DNA of 55,905 bases from Bacteroidota bacterium (GCA_025454835.1 JALONQ010000017.1:1-55905), one strand, 5' to 3'; shown: positions 8,312-17,958, counted from the first letter of the stretch. Made by a program: numbers and translations. The notes: generated by a model not told the origin, from the letters alone.

Positions 8312-10252
8312 ATGATCCCGTACGCTCCGCTGATCGTCTTGTTCCCCCTCGTCGGCTTTCTGCTGATCGCTCTGGCGGGGTGGAAATACCGTTCCGAACG
8401 GCTCATCGGCATCGTCGGCAGCGGCGTGGTCGGTCTGTCGTTTGCCCTCGCCGTCGGAGTGCTGCTGGAGATGGCCGCCCTGCCTTCCGACGCCCGCAGC
8501 TGGTCGGTGGACCTGTTCCCTTGGATCGACACGTTCACGGGTACGGCCGGGTCGTTCGGGATCTCCGTTGGCTATCAGTTCGACCAGCTTTCGATCTTGA
8601 TGACGCTCATCGTGACGGGCGTGGGCTTCCTCATTCACGTCTACTCGATCGGCTACATGCACGGCGACGAAGGCTATTGGCGCTTCTTCGCCTACCTGAA
8701 CCTGTTCATCTTCATGATGCTCAACCTCGTCCTGGCGAACAACTTCCTGCTCATGTTCCTTGGATGGGAGGGCGTGGGCCTTTGTTCGTACTTGCTCATC
8801 GGGTTCTGGTATCAGAAGACGTTCACGGGCGACGCCGGGAAGAAGGCGTTCATCGTCAATCGGATCGGCGACTTCGGGTTCTTGCTCGGCATGCTCCTCA
8901 TCTTCAAGACCTTCGGCACTCTCGAGTTCTCGGCGGTGATGAGCGGCGCGAGCGTCATGACGGCCGGAACGTCGGTCGCATTCTGGATCGGCATGCTCCT
9001 GTTCATCGGAGCGACGGGCAAGTCGGCACAGATCCCGCTCTTCGTGTGGCTCCCTGACGCCATGGCCGGCCCGACACCCGTCAGCGCGCTCATCCATGCT
9101 GCGACGATGGTCACGGCCGGCGTGTACATGGTGGCCCGTTGTGCACCGCTGTATGCCCTTTCGCCCGACGCCCTCCTCGTCGTGGCCGTCATCGGCGGCG
9201 TCACGGCCGTGTTCGCGGCAACGATCGGACTGGTCCAGAACGACATCAAGAAAGTACTGGCCTATTCCACGGTGAGCCAGCTCGGCTACATGTTCCTCGC
9301 GATGGGAGTGGCGGCGTTCAGCGCCGGCATCTTCCACGTCATGACGCACGCGTTCTTCAAGGCCCTCCTCTTCCTGGGCTCGGGCGCCGTCATCCACGGC
9401 ATGCACGAAGAGCAGGACATCCAGAAGATGGGCGGACTGAAGAAGTACATGCCCGTGACCTGGGCGACATTCCTCATCGGCGCGATCGCCATCGCCGGCA
9501 TCCCGCCGTTCGCCGGGTTCTTCTCCAAGGACGAGATCCTTTGGTACGCCTTCTCGAGCGACCTCGGCTCACCCGCGCTTTGGCTCCTCGGCGCCCTGGG
9601 AGCGCTGATGACCGCCTTCTACATGTTTCGCTTGGTGTATCTTACCTTCTACGGCAAGGAGCGGTTCGACCATCACCATGTGCACCCGCACGAGGCGCCG
9701 AAGACGATGACGATCCCGCTGATGGTGCTGGCGTTCCTCTCCATCGTCGGCGGATTCCTGGGCGTGCCGCCTGCTCTGGGGGGCGGTCATATCATCGAGC
9801 ATTGGCTCGCCCCGGTCTTCGCCCCGGCGCAACGGACCTTGATGCTGTCGGCCCATGCGTCCCACACGGCTGAATACATCCTGATGGCCGTTTCGGTACT
9901 CATTGCGGTGGGCGGCATCTACCTGGCGCGGCGTTGGTACCTCGAACATCTGGATGTGCCTGACTCGATGGCCGCCAAGTTTGCCGGCCTCTACCGCCTG
10001 CTATGGAACAAGTACTACGTGGATGAGGCGTACGACGCCGCCGTCGTCAAGCCCATCCAGAGATTGTCCGATGCCTTCCTGTGGAAGGTGTTCGACATGA
10101 AGATCATCGACGGCGCGGTCAACGGCTCGGGGTGGCTCGCCCAGACCGCTGCCCAATGGCTGCGCAAGGTTCAGAACGGCGTGGCCCAATCGTACGCGGT
10201 CATCTTTGTCGGTGGTATTCTTGTCGTCGTTTCGGCCCTTCTCTTCTTCTGA
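8312..10252 (+). CDS. nuoL: NADH-quinone oxidoreductase subunit L
   Basis: This antiporter-like complex I subunit (646 residues) ends in the long lateral helix. The first core helix motif GWEGVGLCSYLLIGFW contains the conserved Glu, and VWLPDAMAGPTPVSALIHAATM and the Lys-bearing QNDIKKVLAYSTVSQLGYM are intact. A His/Pro-rich loop (HHHVHPHEAP) precedes the C-terminal helices. The start is ATG 8312, 18 bases after nuoK. Confidence 0.96.
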   Translation: MIPYAPLIVLFPLVGFLLIALAGWKYRSERLIGIVGSGVVGLSFALAVGVLLEMAALPSDARSWSVDLFPWIDTFTGTAGSFGISVGYQFDQLSILMTLIVTGVGFLIHVYSIGYMHGDEGYWRFFAYLNLFIFMMLNLVLANNFLLMFLGWEGVGLCSYLLIGFWYQKTFTGDAGKKAFIVNRIGDFGFLLGMLLIFKTFGTLEFSAVMSGASVMTAGTSVAFWIGMLLFIGATGKSAQIPLFVWLPDAMAGPTPVSALIHAATMVTAGVYMVARCAPLYALSPDALLVVAVIGGVTAVFAATIGLVQNDIKKVLAYSTVSQLGYMFLAMGVAAFSAGIFHVMTHAFFKALLFLGSGAVIHGMHEEQDIQKMGGLKKYMPVTWATFLIGAIAIAGIPPFAGFFSKDEILWYAFSSDLGSPALWLLGALGALMTAFYMFRLVYLTFYGKERFDHHHVHPHEAPKTMTIPLMVLAFLSIVGGFLGVPPALGGGHIIEHWLAPVFAPAQRTLMLSAHASHTAEYILMAVSVLIAVGGIYLARRWYLEHLDVPDSMAAKFAGLYRLLWNKYYVDEAYDAAVVKPIQRLSDAFLWKVFDMKIIDGAVNGSGWLAQTAAQWLRKVQNGVAQSYAVIFVGGILVVVSALLFF

Positions 10253-10273
10253 CAACGACCATTGGCCTGAGTC

Positions 10274-11848
10274 ATGTTCTCCTCCTTGCTGAGTCTGACC
10301 ATCTTCCTGCCGCTGGCCGGCATCGTTCTCTTGCTGTTCATGAAGAACGACCACCTGCGTGCCGCCCGGATGACGGGTCTCGTCGTGTCGCTGGCGACGT
10401 TCGCCGTGTCCCTCGCGTTGTGGACGGGCTTTGACGTCGAAAACCCTGCGTTCCAGTTCGTCGAGAAGGTGGCATGGATCCCGTCGCTCAATGTCAGCTA
10501 TCATGTCGGCATCGACGGTATGGCCCTGGTCCTCATCGTGCTCACGACGTTTCTCACGCCCGTGGCGCTCATCGGTACGTGGAAGTCTATCCGACACCGC
10601 CTCCGCGACTATACGATGATGGTCCTCGCGCTCGAGGTCGGTATGGTCGGTGTCTTCGCTGCGCTCGATACGTTCCTGTTCTATGTGTTCTGGGAGGCGA
10701 TGCTGATCCCGATGGTCTTCATCATCGGACTCTGGGGCGGTCAGGACCGCGTCTACGCTGCGGTGAAGTTCTTTCTGTACACTCTCCTTGGGTCGCTGCT
10801 CATGCTCGTCGCGATCCTGGCGCTTGGCTTCTATGCATCGCAACAACCCGGTGGCCAGTTCACGACCGACCTGACCGTGCTGTTGAACGTTGGGCCGCGG
10901 CTTTCGGCCGGCGTTCAAATGTGGCTCTTCCTCGCCTTCGCCCTGAGCTTCGCCATCAAGGTCCCGTTGTTTCCGCTTCACACGTGGTTGCCCGACGCTC
11001 ACGTGCAGGCGCCGACCGCCGGAAGCATCCTGCTGGCCGGCGTGCTGCTGAAGATGGGGACCTACGGCTTCATCCGATTCTGCCTGCCGTTGTTCCCGAA
11101 CGCCTCGCTTGAGGCCATGCCGTATGTCGCGGTGCTTGCGGTCATCGGCATTGTGTACGGCGCGCTGGTGGCAATGGTCCAGACCGACATCAAGAAACTG
11201 GTGGCCTATTCGTCCGTCTCGCATCTGGGGTTCGTGATGCTCGGCATCTTCTCGATGACCGAGGAAGGTATGCAGGGGGCGATCATCCAGATGGTGAATC
11301 ACGGCCTCTCCACCGGGGCTCTCTTCATGCTCGTGGGTTTCGTCTATGACCGCACCCACAGTCGGATGATCGCCGACTACGGCGGACTCGCCAAGGTGAT
11401 GCCTGTCTACGCCGTCGCGATGATGTTCATGACGCTGTCGTCGATCGGTCTGCCGGGCCTCAACGGATTTGTCGGCGAGTTCCTGATCTTGCTCGGGGCC
11501 TTCCGGTCGGTCGCGCTTGGTTCGGTCGCCTATACCGTGGTCGCCGCGACGGGCGTGATCCTGTCGGCGGTCTATATGCTGTGGATGTATCAGCGGGTGT
11601 TCCTCGGACCGGTGCGAGAGGGTGGAAAATACCACGGCGAATTCGTTTTCGACCTCGACAAGCGCGAGATCGGCTCCCTCATTCCGCTCGTTGTCTTTGT
11701 CGTGTGGATCGGCGTCTTCCCGGGCACGTTCCTGCGCATCTCAGCCCCGGCGGCGAAGAAGGTGGTGACAATGATCGATCAAGTCCGGCGCGGGGATCTG
11801 CCCCGCGTGGCGTCGGCAGGTACGTCGCAGGTCCCGGTGGGCCGTTGA
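10274..11848 (+). CDS. nuoM: NADH-quinone oxidoreductase subunit M
   Basis: This is the second antiporter-like complex I subunit, with 524 residues. The conserved Glu helix (FYVFWEAMLIPMVFIIGLWG), PLHTWLPDAHVQAPTAGSIL and QTDIKKLVAYSSVSHLGFV are all present. It follows nuoL after 21 bases. Its TGA overlaps the ATG of the next gene (TGATG), which couples the unrelated transporter downstream tightly to nuoM. Confidence 0.96.
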   Translation: MFSSLLSLTIFLPLAGIVLLLFMKNDHLRAARMTGLVVSLATFAVSLALWTGFDVENPAFQFVEKVAWIPSLNVSYHVGIDGMALVLIVLTTFLTPVALIGTWKSIRHRLRDYTMMVLALEVGMVGVFAALDTFLFYVFWEAMLIPMVFIIGLWGGQDRVYAAVKFFLYTLLGSLLMLVAILALGFYASQQPGGQFTTDLTVLLNVGPRLSAGVQMWLFLAFALSFAIKVPLFPLHTWLPDAHVQAPTAGSILLAGVLLKMGTYGFIRFCLPLFPNASLEAMPYVAVLAVIGIVYGALVAMVQTDIKKLVAYSSVSHLGFVMLGIFSMTEEGMQGAIIQMVNHGLSTGALFMLVGFVYDRTHSRMIADYGGLAKVMPVYAVAMMFMTLSSIGLPGLNGFVGEFLILLGAFRSVALGSVAYTVVAATGVILSAVYMLWMYQRVFLGPVREGGKYHGEFVFDLDKREIGSLIPLVVFVVWIGVFPGTFLRISAPAAKKVVTMIDQVRRGDLPRVASAGTSQVPVGR

Positions 11849-13293
11849 TGGTCTTGAAGCAACGCCGGCGGGTCTTGGTCGCATGGTATGCGGGGCTCTC
11901 GCTCCTGATGCTGGCGATCGCCAATGCGTTTCCGCAGGTGTGGCAAGGCACGCACGCGATCGACGCCAGCCCGTGGCTGGCGGCACCGTTCGCCCTGCTG
12001 CTGCTCTCGATCGCTGTGGCGCCCTTCATCCATCGGCATTGGTGGGAGGCGAACTATGCTTCGGTGGCGATCACGTTGGGCGTCGGTGTCGCGGCCATCT
12101 ATGTCATCTTCTATGGCGCCGGCATACGGGTCGCGCACACGTTCGCGGAATTCGTCAGCTTCATCTCCCTGATCGGATCGCTCTTCGTCGTCGCCGGCGG
12201 GATCCACATCGGTGTCCGAGGCCGGGCGACCCCTGAAGAAAACGTGGTGGTCCTGGCCGTGGCGGCGTTGCTGGCCAACGTTCTCGGAACGACCGGTGCC
12301 TCGATGATCTTCATCCGGCCGTTCATTCGGATGAACCGTCAGCGATTTGAGGGATACCACGCGGTCTTCTTCATCTTCCTCGTGAGCAATATCGGCGGTG
12401 GCTTGACGCCGATCGGGGATCCGCCGCTGTTCCTCGGGTATTTGAAGCATATCCCGTTCTTCTGGGTGGCTGACCGGGCCGGGATCATCTGGTTGCTGGT
12501 GATGGTGCTCGTCCTGGCGTCGTTCTACGCGGTCGACCGATGGTCGTTCCGCCGGCTCCCGCATCGTTCTCAGGAGGCGGCACACGCTCCTGATGAGACT
12601 CGAGTGTCGGGCGTACACAACATCGTGTTCTTGTTCGTGATCATTGCGGCGGTGTTCATCGAGTACCCGGCTCCCCGGATGCTGCGCGAGGTCGTCATGT
12701 GGGGCGCGGCCATTGCGTCGCTCGTCAGCACGCGGGGCGACGTCTATCATCGCAACGAGTTCACATTCACTCCGGTGCGCGAGGTCGCATATCTCTTTGC
12801 CGGCATCTTTCTGACGATGATCCCAGCACTCGACTGGCTTGAGCTCCATGCTTCGTCCGTGGGTCTTGCGACGCCGGGCCAGTTCTTCTGGGCCACGGGG
12901 CTTCTGTCGAGCGTCCTCGATAATGCCCCGACGTATCTGAACTTCTTAAGCACGGCATTCGGCCTCCATGGCGCGTCGATCGACAATCCGGCGCATATGC
13001 TCGCGATGCTGGGCAGTGCGGCTCCCGAAATGCTCGGGCTGAGCAACCCGTTGCCCGGCGCGACGTTGGCGATCTCCGCCGCTTCGCCGCAGTATGTCGT
13101 CGCCGTGTCCGTCGCGGCCGTGTTCTTCGGCGCCATGACCTACATCGGCAACGGCCCGAACTTCATGGTGAAGTCGATCGTGGAGGCGTCGAAGTTGCCG
13201 GCGCCGAGCTTCTTCGAATATGTGTGGAAGTACGCGGTCCCGGTGTTGCTGCCGGTCTATGCGTTGGTCTGGTTCCTGTTCTTCCGCGCCTGA
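11848..13293 (+). CDS. Predicted sodium:proton antiporter of the CitMHS/NhaD-like ion transporter superfamily
   Basis: This polytopic membrane protein has 481 residues and about 11-12 hydrophobic segments. Superfamily motifs include LLANVLGTTGASMIFIRPF, NIGGGLTPIGDPPLFLGYLK, LSSVLDNAPTYLNFLS and TYIGNGPNFMVKSI: repeated broken-helix elements with Asp, Asn and Thr that bind ions in this superfamily. Annotators usually call such proteins sodium:proton antiporter or putative citrate transporter (CitMHS_2). ATG 11848 overlaps the nuoM stop by one base, and nuoN follows after 54 bases. The position inside the complex I operon suggests a job in ion balance, which is inference. Confidence 0.85.
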   Translation: MVLKQRRRVLVAWYAGLSLLMLAIANAFPQVWQGTHAIDASPWLAAPFALLLLSIAVAPFIHRHWWEANYASVAITLGVGVAAIYVIFYGAGIRVAHTFAEFVSFISLIGSLFVVAGGIHIGVRGRATPEENVVVLAVAALLANVLGTTGASMIFIRPFIRMNRQRFEGYHAVFFIFLVSNIGGGLTPIGDPPLFLGYLKHIPFFWVADRAGIIWLLVMVLVLASFYAVDRWSFRRLPHRSQEAAHAPDETRVSGVHNIVFLFVIIAAVFIEYPAPRMLREVVMWGAAIASLVSTRGDVYHRNEFTFTPVREVAYLFAGIFLTMIPALDWLELHASSVGLATPGQFFWATGLLSSVLDNAPTYLNFLSTAFGLHGASIDNPAHMLAMLGSAAPEMLGLSNPLPGATLAISAASPQYVVAVSVAAVFFGAMTYIGNGPNFMVKSIVEASKLPAPSFFEYVWKYAVPVLLPVYALVWFLFFRA

Positions 13294-13347
13294 CAACGGT
13301 GCGGTCCATCGGCGGTCGATCCCGACGCCCCAATCACGCTTGAACGT

Positions 13348-14769
13348 ATGCTGACGTACACGGATTTCTTGCTCGCGATGCCACTGTTCTCGCTGACAGT
13401 GACCGTCCTGCTCATCATTGCGACCGAGGCCGCCCGGGTCGGCCGGGCGCGGTTCTCGCAATTCCTGGCGATCACCGGGCTCTTGGTGACGTCGCTGCTG
13501 GCTGGTCTGAACCTGCGCGAGAGCGGAGTGGCCTTCCAGGGGATGATCGCGACCGATGCGGCATCGTCCTATCTCACGATCCTCTTGTCATTGGCGGGGA
13601 TCGTGACGGCGCTCGTCGCGCGGCCCTATTTCGAACACCGCGACGCCCACCGTGGCGAGTTCTACATTTTATTGCTCTTCGCCATCATCGGCATGGTGCT
13701 GATGGCGTCGGCGAACGACCTGATCACGCTGTTCCTCGGCATTGAACTGATGTCCTTCTGTCTCTACGTTCTCGCGGGGTTCGAACGGACGAAGGACAAA
13801 CAGAACGAATCGGCGCTGAAGTACTTCCTCCTCGGCGCGTTCGCCAGCGCGTTCCTCCTGTACGGCATTGCGCTCATCTATGGGTCGGTCGGCAGCACCA
13901 ACCTTGACGCGATCGCAAGGGCCTACGCGGGGATCTCGAACCAACCGCTGTTCCTCCTCGGAACGGCCATGCTCATCGTCGGTCTTGGCTTCAAGGTGGC
14001 GGCGGTGCCGTTCCACATGTGGGCTCCGGATGTGTATGAAGGCGCGCCCACGGTCGTGACAGGATTCATGGCGACGGCGGGAAAATCGGCCGCATTCGCA
14101 GCGCTGGCGATCGTGATGATCCGGACCTTCGATATCGGCGGAAGCACGACCGCGGATGTGCTCGCCCTTCTGGCTGCGGCCTCGATGGTCCTTGGGAATG
14201 TCGTGGCCATCGCGCAGACGAACCTGAAGCGGATGCTGGCGTATTCGTCCGTAGCCCACGCAGGCTACCTCCTGGCAGGGGTGGCGGCCGGCACGGCGGA
14301 AGGGTTCGCCGGGGTCTTCCTCTACCTGACGGCCTATACGGTGACCACGCTCGGCGCCTTCGCCGTGATCGGTTGGCACGAACGGACGAACGACGAGGGT
14401 ACGTCGCTCGACGACTACGTCGGCCTCAGCCAGCATCAGCCGGTCATAGCGGCGGTCATGGCGCTCTACATGTTCTCCCTGACGGGCATCCCCCCGTTCG
14501 CCGGATTCATCGGCAAATACTACGTCTTCATGGCTGCGGTCCGTGCCGACCTGACATGGCTCGCGATCGTCGGCGTGTTGACCAGCGCCGTTTCGGCGTT
14601 CTACTACTTGCGCGTGATCGTGATGATGTACTTCCGGGAGCGCGACGGCGAGCACATCCCGTTGCCCCGCATCCCCGTGATGATCGCGCTTGGCATCACG
14701 GCCGCGCTCGTGATCGTCGTCGGCGTTCTGCCGTCGACGGTCTTGCAGCTCTTCATGCCGGCGATGTGA
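13348..14769 (+). CDS. nuoN: NADH-quinone oxidoreductase subunit N
   Basis: This is the third antiporter-like complex I membrane subunit, with 473 residues. It contains LFLGIELMSFCLYVLAGF with the conserved Glu, FHMWAPDVYEGAPTVVTGFM, and QTNLKRMLAYSSVAHAGYLL. In most genomes nuoN follows nuoM directly; here a transporter gene separates them. The start is ATG 13348. Confidence 0.96.
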   Translation: MLTYTDFLLAMPLFSLTVTVLLIIATEAARVGRARFSQFLAITGLLVTSLLAGLNLRESGVAFQGMIATDAASSYLTILLSLAGIVTALVARPYFEHRDAHRGEFYILLLFAIIGMVLMASANDLITLFLGIELMSFCLYVLAGFERTKDKQNESALKYFLLGAFASAFLLYGIALIYGSVGSTNLDAIARAYAGISNQPLFLLGTAMLIVGLGFKVAAVPFHMWAPDVYEGAPTVVTGFMATAGKSAAFAALAIVMIRTFDIGGSTTADVLALLAAASMVLGNVVAIAQTNLKRMLAYSSVAHAGYLLAGVAAGTAEGFAGVFLYLTAYTVTTLGAFAVIGWHERTNDEGTSLDDYVGLSQHQPVIAAVMALYMFSLTGIPPFAGFIGKYYVFMAAVRADLTWLAIVGVLTSAVSAFYYLRVIVMMYFRERDGEHIPLPRIPVMIALGITAALVIVVGVLPSTVLQLFMPAM

Positions 14770-14788
14770 CGTCCGGACGAGGACATCC

Positions 14789-16348
14789 ATGCTGACGGTC
14801 GTCTCGGCCGAGGAGATGCGGTGGTGCGATGAGACCACCATCCGCCGATTCCATGTTCCCGGCTTCCTTCTGATGGATCGGGCGGGGACGGCTGCGGCAC
14901 ACTGGCTCCTCCGCCATTTCGCTCCGTTGGACGGCCGACCGGTCGTGATCGTCTGCGGCCCCGGCAACAACGGCGGCGACGGCTTCGTCGTCGCGCGCGT
15001 CTTCGCCAATCACGGCGCCCACGTTCGCGTGGTGCTCACCTCTGCCTCCTCGGCTCTGCGAGGCGATGCCGCGACCCACTTTTCGCTCCTTCGACACGAA
15101 GCACGCGCCAACCCCGAACGTCTATCGATCGTTCCGTTCGCCCGCATCAGAAACGTCCGGTTCCCGGCCCCGGCGCTGGTGGTCGACGCGGTGTTCGGGA
15201 CCGGATTCCAAGGGGCTCCGCGCGGCGTGCCGGCGAAGGCGATCGCCTGGATCAACGCTCTTGGCGCGCCGATCGCATCGTTGGATGTTCCGTCCGGCGT
15301 CGACGCATCTACAGGTCTCGCTCAGGGGGTGTCCGTTCGTGCGGCAGCGACCGTGACCTTCGGATTGCTCAAGACCGGCCTGCTGCTGAACGACGGCCGA
15401 GAGCGGGCGGGGCAAGTGGCCTGCGTGGATATCGGACTTCCGTCGTCGGTCACGGGAGAGCGGAGGTTCCGGACGCGCATGGTTCAGTCCTCTGACCTGA
15501 GGAGCGTGCTTGTTCCGCGGCCACACCGATTGCACAAGTACGCTGCGGGTAAGGTGCTGCTCATCGCTGGCTCGCGGGGCTACACGGGCGCTGCAACGCT
15601 TGCCGCCATGGGTGCTCTTCGGTCAGGGGCTGGCGCTGTCGTCGTTGCCCATCCGGAATCGATCCATTCTGTCCTGTCGAAGAAGCTGACGGAACCGATC
15701 CTGCAGCCGCTTCCGTCGTCGAGCGAGGGCTCCCTGTCGCTCCAAGCTCTGCCAGCGGTGCTCGAGCGATGTCGCTGGGCCGATGCGGTGGTGGTCGGCC
15801 CCGGACTCGGTCGCACGGCATCGGTACAAGCATTCATCGAGGCCCTCTTCGAGGAATGCGACTCACCGATGGTGGTCGATGCCGATGCACTCACGATGCT
15901 GGCGGGTATGGACCGCCGACGGTGGCAGGGCAAGGACTGGATCCTGACACCGCATGCAGGCGAATGTGGTCGGTTGGCAGGCGTCTCACCAGAGGAGGTG
16001 GAGAACGATCGGGTCGAGACCGCCCGCGTGTTGGCCAGAAGGCAGCGGCGGACGATCGTTCTCAAGGGATCGCCGACGTGTACCGCATCGCCAGAGGGAC
16101 TCGTGGCTATCAACAGCACCGGGAACGCCGGTATGGCGACGGTCGGGTCGGGTGATGTGCTGGCCGGGATCGTCGGCGGATTGCGTGCCCAGGGGATCGA
16201 CGCCTTCACGTCCGCGTGGACCGGCGCGTGGCTGCACGGCCGGGCGGGAGATCGGGTCAAGGCGAGCTATGGTGGACGCTCTCTGCTGGCGGGTGACCTC
16301 CTCGATCAGCTTCCGCAAGCGTTTCGAGACGCGGGTGAGCCGACGTGA
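14789..16348 (+). CDS. nnr: Bifunctional NAD(P)H-hydrate epimerase / ADP-dependent dehydratase
   Basis: It repairs hydrated NAD(P)H. The N-terminal YjeF_N epimerase domain (about 1-215) shows VVIVCGPGNNGGDGFVVAR and SLDVPSGVDASTG. The C-terminal ribokinase-like dehydratase domain (about 230-510) shows AGSRGYTGAATLAA, VVGPGLGR, DADALTML, TPHAGE and TVGSGDVLAG. It has 519 residues, normal for the fused form. It begins 19 bases after nuoN, so NADH repair is linked to complex I transcription. Its stop overlaps the next gene's GTG start. Confidence 0.95.
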   Translation: MLTVVSAEEMRWCDETTIRRFHVPGFLLMDRAGTAAAHWLLRHFAPLDGRPVVIVCGPGNNGGDGFVVARVFANHGAHVRVVLTSASSALRGDAATHFSLLRHEARANPERLSIVPFARIRNVRFPAPALVVDAVFGTGFQGAPRGVPAKAIAWINALGAPIASLDVPSGVDASTGLAQGVSVRAAATVTFGLLKTGLLLNDGRERAGQVACVDIGLPSSVTGERRFRTRMVQSSDLRSVLVPRPHRLHKYAAGKVLLIAGSRGYTGAATLAAMGALRSGAGAVVVAHPESIHSVLSKKLTEPILQPLPSSSEGSLSLQALPAVLERCRWADAVVVGPGLGRTASVQAFIEALFEECDSPMVVDADALTMLAGMDRRRWQGKDWILTPHAGECGRLAGVSPEEVENDRVETARVLARRQRRTIVLKGSPTCTASPEGLVAINSTGNAGMATVGSGDVLAGIVGGLRAQGIDAFTSAWTGAWLHGRAGDRVKASYGGRSLLAGDLLDQLPQAFRDAGEPT

Positions 16349-16734
16349 AGAAGGCACTTTGGTACCAGGGTCCGTTGGTGGGATGGGCTGTCACGATCTT
16401 CGTGCTCTCTTCGTTGCCGCAAGTCTCGCGGATCCCGCTGCCGTATCACCTTGACAAACTCGCTCATGCGGTCGTGTATGGCGTGCTCGCGTGGACGGCG
16501 CATCGGGCCTTCCACCATCAGCACTGGTGGGAAGCAGTTCGCCGGCGGTCGATCATCCTCACACTCGTGTTCGCAACGCTGTACGGATTGACGGATGAGC
16601 TCCATCAGTCCTTTGTGCCGGGCCGAGTTTCCAGCCACCTTGACCTGTTCGCCGACGTTTTCGGCGCCGGGGTGGCCGTCATCCTGATCGCATGGCGACG
16701 TCGCTCCGTAGAACTGCGGTCCGCCTCCGATTGA
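16345..16734 (+). CDS. VanZ family membrane protein
   Basis: This protein has 129 residues and about four membrane segments. The VanZ-like signatures LDKLAHAVVYGVLAW and TDELHQSFVPGR...DLFADVFGA are clear. The GTG start overlaps the nnr stop (GTGA, 16345-16348). The biochemical role of stand-alone VanZ proteins is not established; VanZ itself gives teicoplanin resistance, which should not be assumed here. The stop codon overlaps the -35 box of the tgt promoter. Confidence 0.85.
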   Translation: MKKALWYQGPLVGWAVTIFVLSSLPQVSRIPLPYHLDKLAHAVVYGVLAWTAHRAFHHQHWWEAVRRRSIILTLVFATLYGLTDELHQSFVPGRVSSHLDLFADVFGAGVAVILIAWRRRSVELRSASD

Positions 16735-16759
16735 TTTGCCGAAAAAAATCCGCTATCTT
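16731..16759 (+). promoter_or_regulatory. Sigma70-type promoter for tgt
   Basis: TTGATT (16731-16736) and TATCTT (16754-16759) are separated by exactly 17 bases in an A-rich dip. The predicted start point is near 16766, which is also where a terminator-like hairpin begins. Confidence 0.6.
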
Positions 16760-16768
16760 CAGTTGGTG

Positions 16769-16794
16769 CGCCGGAACGTCTCCCGGCGTTTTTT
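16769..16794 (+). terminator. Terminator or attenuator in the tgt leader
   Basis: CGCCGG (16769-16774) and CCGGCG (16783-16788) form a 6-bp GC stem with an eight-base loop, followed directly by TTTTTT (16789-16794). It can end the nuo-nnr-vanZ transcript. Because it lies downstream of a good promoter, it would also be transcribed as the first structure of the tgt mRNA. Confidence 0.75.
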
Positions 16795-16817
16795 ATTCTC
16801 TACGTCGGTCGACTGCG

Positions 16818-17948
16818 ATGTTCACGCTCGAGGGACGGGATGGCAACGCGCGGGCGGGTCGCTTGCAGACCGGTCACGGTGAGGTCTTGACGCCGGTTTT
16901 CATGCCGGTGGGAACGCAGGGTACCGTCAAGACCGTCGACCAGCGTGACCTGAGAGAAGTGGACGCGCGTATCATCCTCGGGAACACGTATCATCTCTAC
17001 CTGCGACCGGGGGCAGAGATCCTGGAGAGATTCGGGGGTCTGCACGGCTTCATGCAATGGGACGGTGCGATCCTTACGGATAGCGGCGGCTACCAGGTCT
17101 TTAGCCTGTCTGAGCTCCGCACGATCGATGAGGAGGGCGTCACATTCAAGTCGCACTTGGATGGTTCCTCGCATCTTTTCACGCCTGAGCAGGTCGTCAA
17201 GATGCAGCGATCGATCGGTTCAGACGTCATGATGGTGCTCGATGAATGCGCGCCGTTCCCGTGCGATCGCGAATATGCCTTGCGCTCGGTGGATCTGACC
17301 ACCCGGTGGGCAGAGCGCTCTCGTAGGGCCTTCGAGGCCACAGCACCCCGATATGGTCATTCCCAGTTGCAGTTCGGCATCGTCCAGGGGAGCGTCTACG
17401 ATGACCTGCGTGCCCGGAGCGCTGATGACATCGCGTCGATGGGTTTCGATGGTCACGCGATCGGTGGACTGGCCGTCGGCGAAGAGGCCGGCGAGATGTA
17501 CCGTATCGTTGAAGCCGTGACTCCGCGGTTGCCTGCGGACCGGCCGCGGTATTTGATGGGCGTCGGCACCCCGGAGAACCTGGTCGAGGCGGTCGCACGC
17601 GGCGTGGACATGTTCGACTGCGTCCTGCCGACGCGCAACGGCAGGAATGGGCAGGTGTTTACGGCATCTGGGACGCTGAACCTGCGGAATGCCGTGCATC
17701 GGGACGACCCACGGCCGCTGGACGAACGTTGCGCCTGCACAACCTGTCGGAGCTACTCTCGTGCGTATCTCCGCCACCTCTTCATGGCCAAGGAGGTGCT
17801 GGGGTTGCGTCTGGCCACGATACACAACCTGACATTCTATCTGAACCTCATGCGCGCCATGCGTGCGGCGATCCTCGAAGGCCGATTCGCTGCCTGGAGA
17901 GCGACGACGCTGGCGGGCCTCACGCACAACGTTTCAGCATCCACCTAA
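16818..17948 (+). CDS. tgt: Queuine tRNA-ribosyltransferase
   Basis: It exchanges G34 for preQ1 in the anticodon loop of GUN-anticodon tRNAs. The zinc site is Cys305, Cys307, Cys310 and His336. The active-site stretches LTDSGGYQVFSL and GLAVGEEAGEMYRI are present. It has 376 residues, the usual bacterial length. I chose ATG 16818 because family members begin with F-x-LE..DGNARAG immediately after it. The window also contains queG, the last step of queuosine synthesis, so the organism probably makes queuosine. Confidence 0.96.
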   Translation: MFTLEGRDGNARAGRLQTGHGEVLTPVFMPVGTQGTVKTVDQRDLREVDARIILGNTYHLYLRPGAEILERFGGLHGFMQWDGAILTDSGGYQVFSLSELRTIDEEGVTFKSHLDGSSHLFTPEQVVKMQRSIGSDVMMVLDECAPFPCDREYALRSVDLTTRWAERSRRAFEATAPRYGHSQLQFGIVQGSVYDDLRARSADDIASMGFDGHAIGGLAVGEEAGEMYRIVEAVTPRLPADRPRYLMGVGTPENLVEAVARGVDMFDCVLPTRNGRNGQVFTASGTLNLRNAVHRDDPRPLDERCACTTCRSYSRAYLRHLFMAKEVLGLRLATIHNLTFYLNLMRAMRAAILEGRFAAWRATTLAGLTHNVSAST

Positions 17949-17958
17949 GGAGAGACCG

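Noticed and set aside
10001-11635. Reverse-strand open frame of 544 codons opposite nuoL/nuoM
   Set aside because: Extremely His/Asp/Glu/Arg-rich, an antisense image of hydrophobic membrane helices. Not a credible protein.
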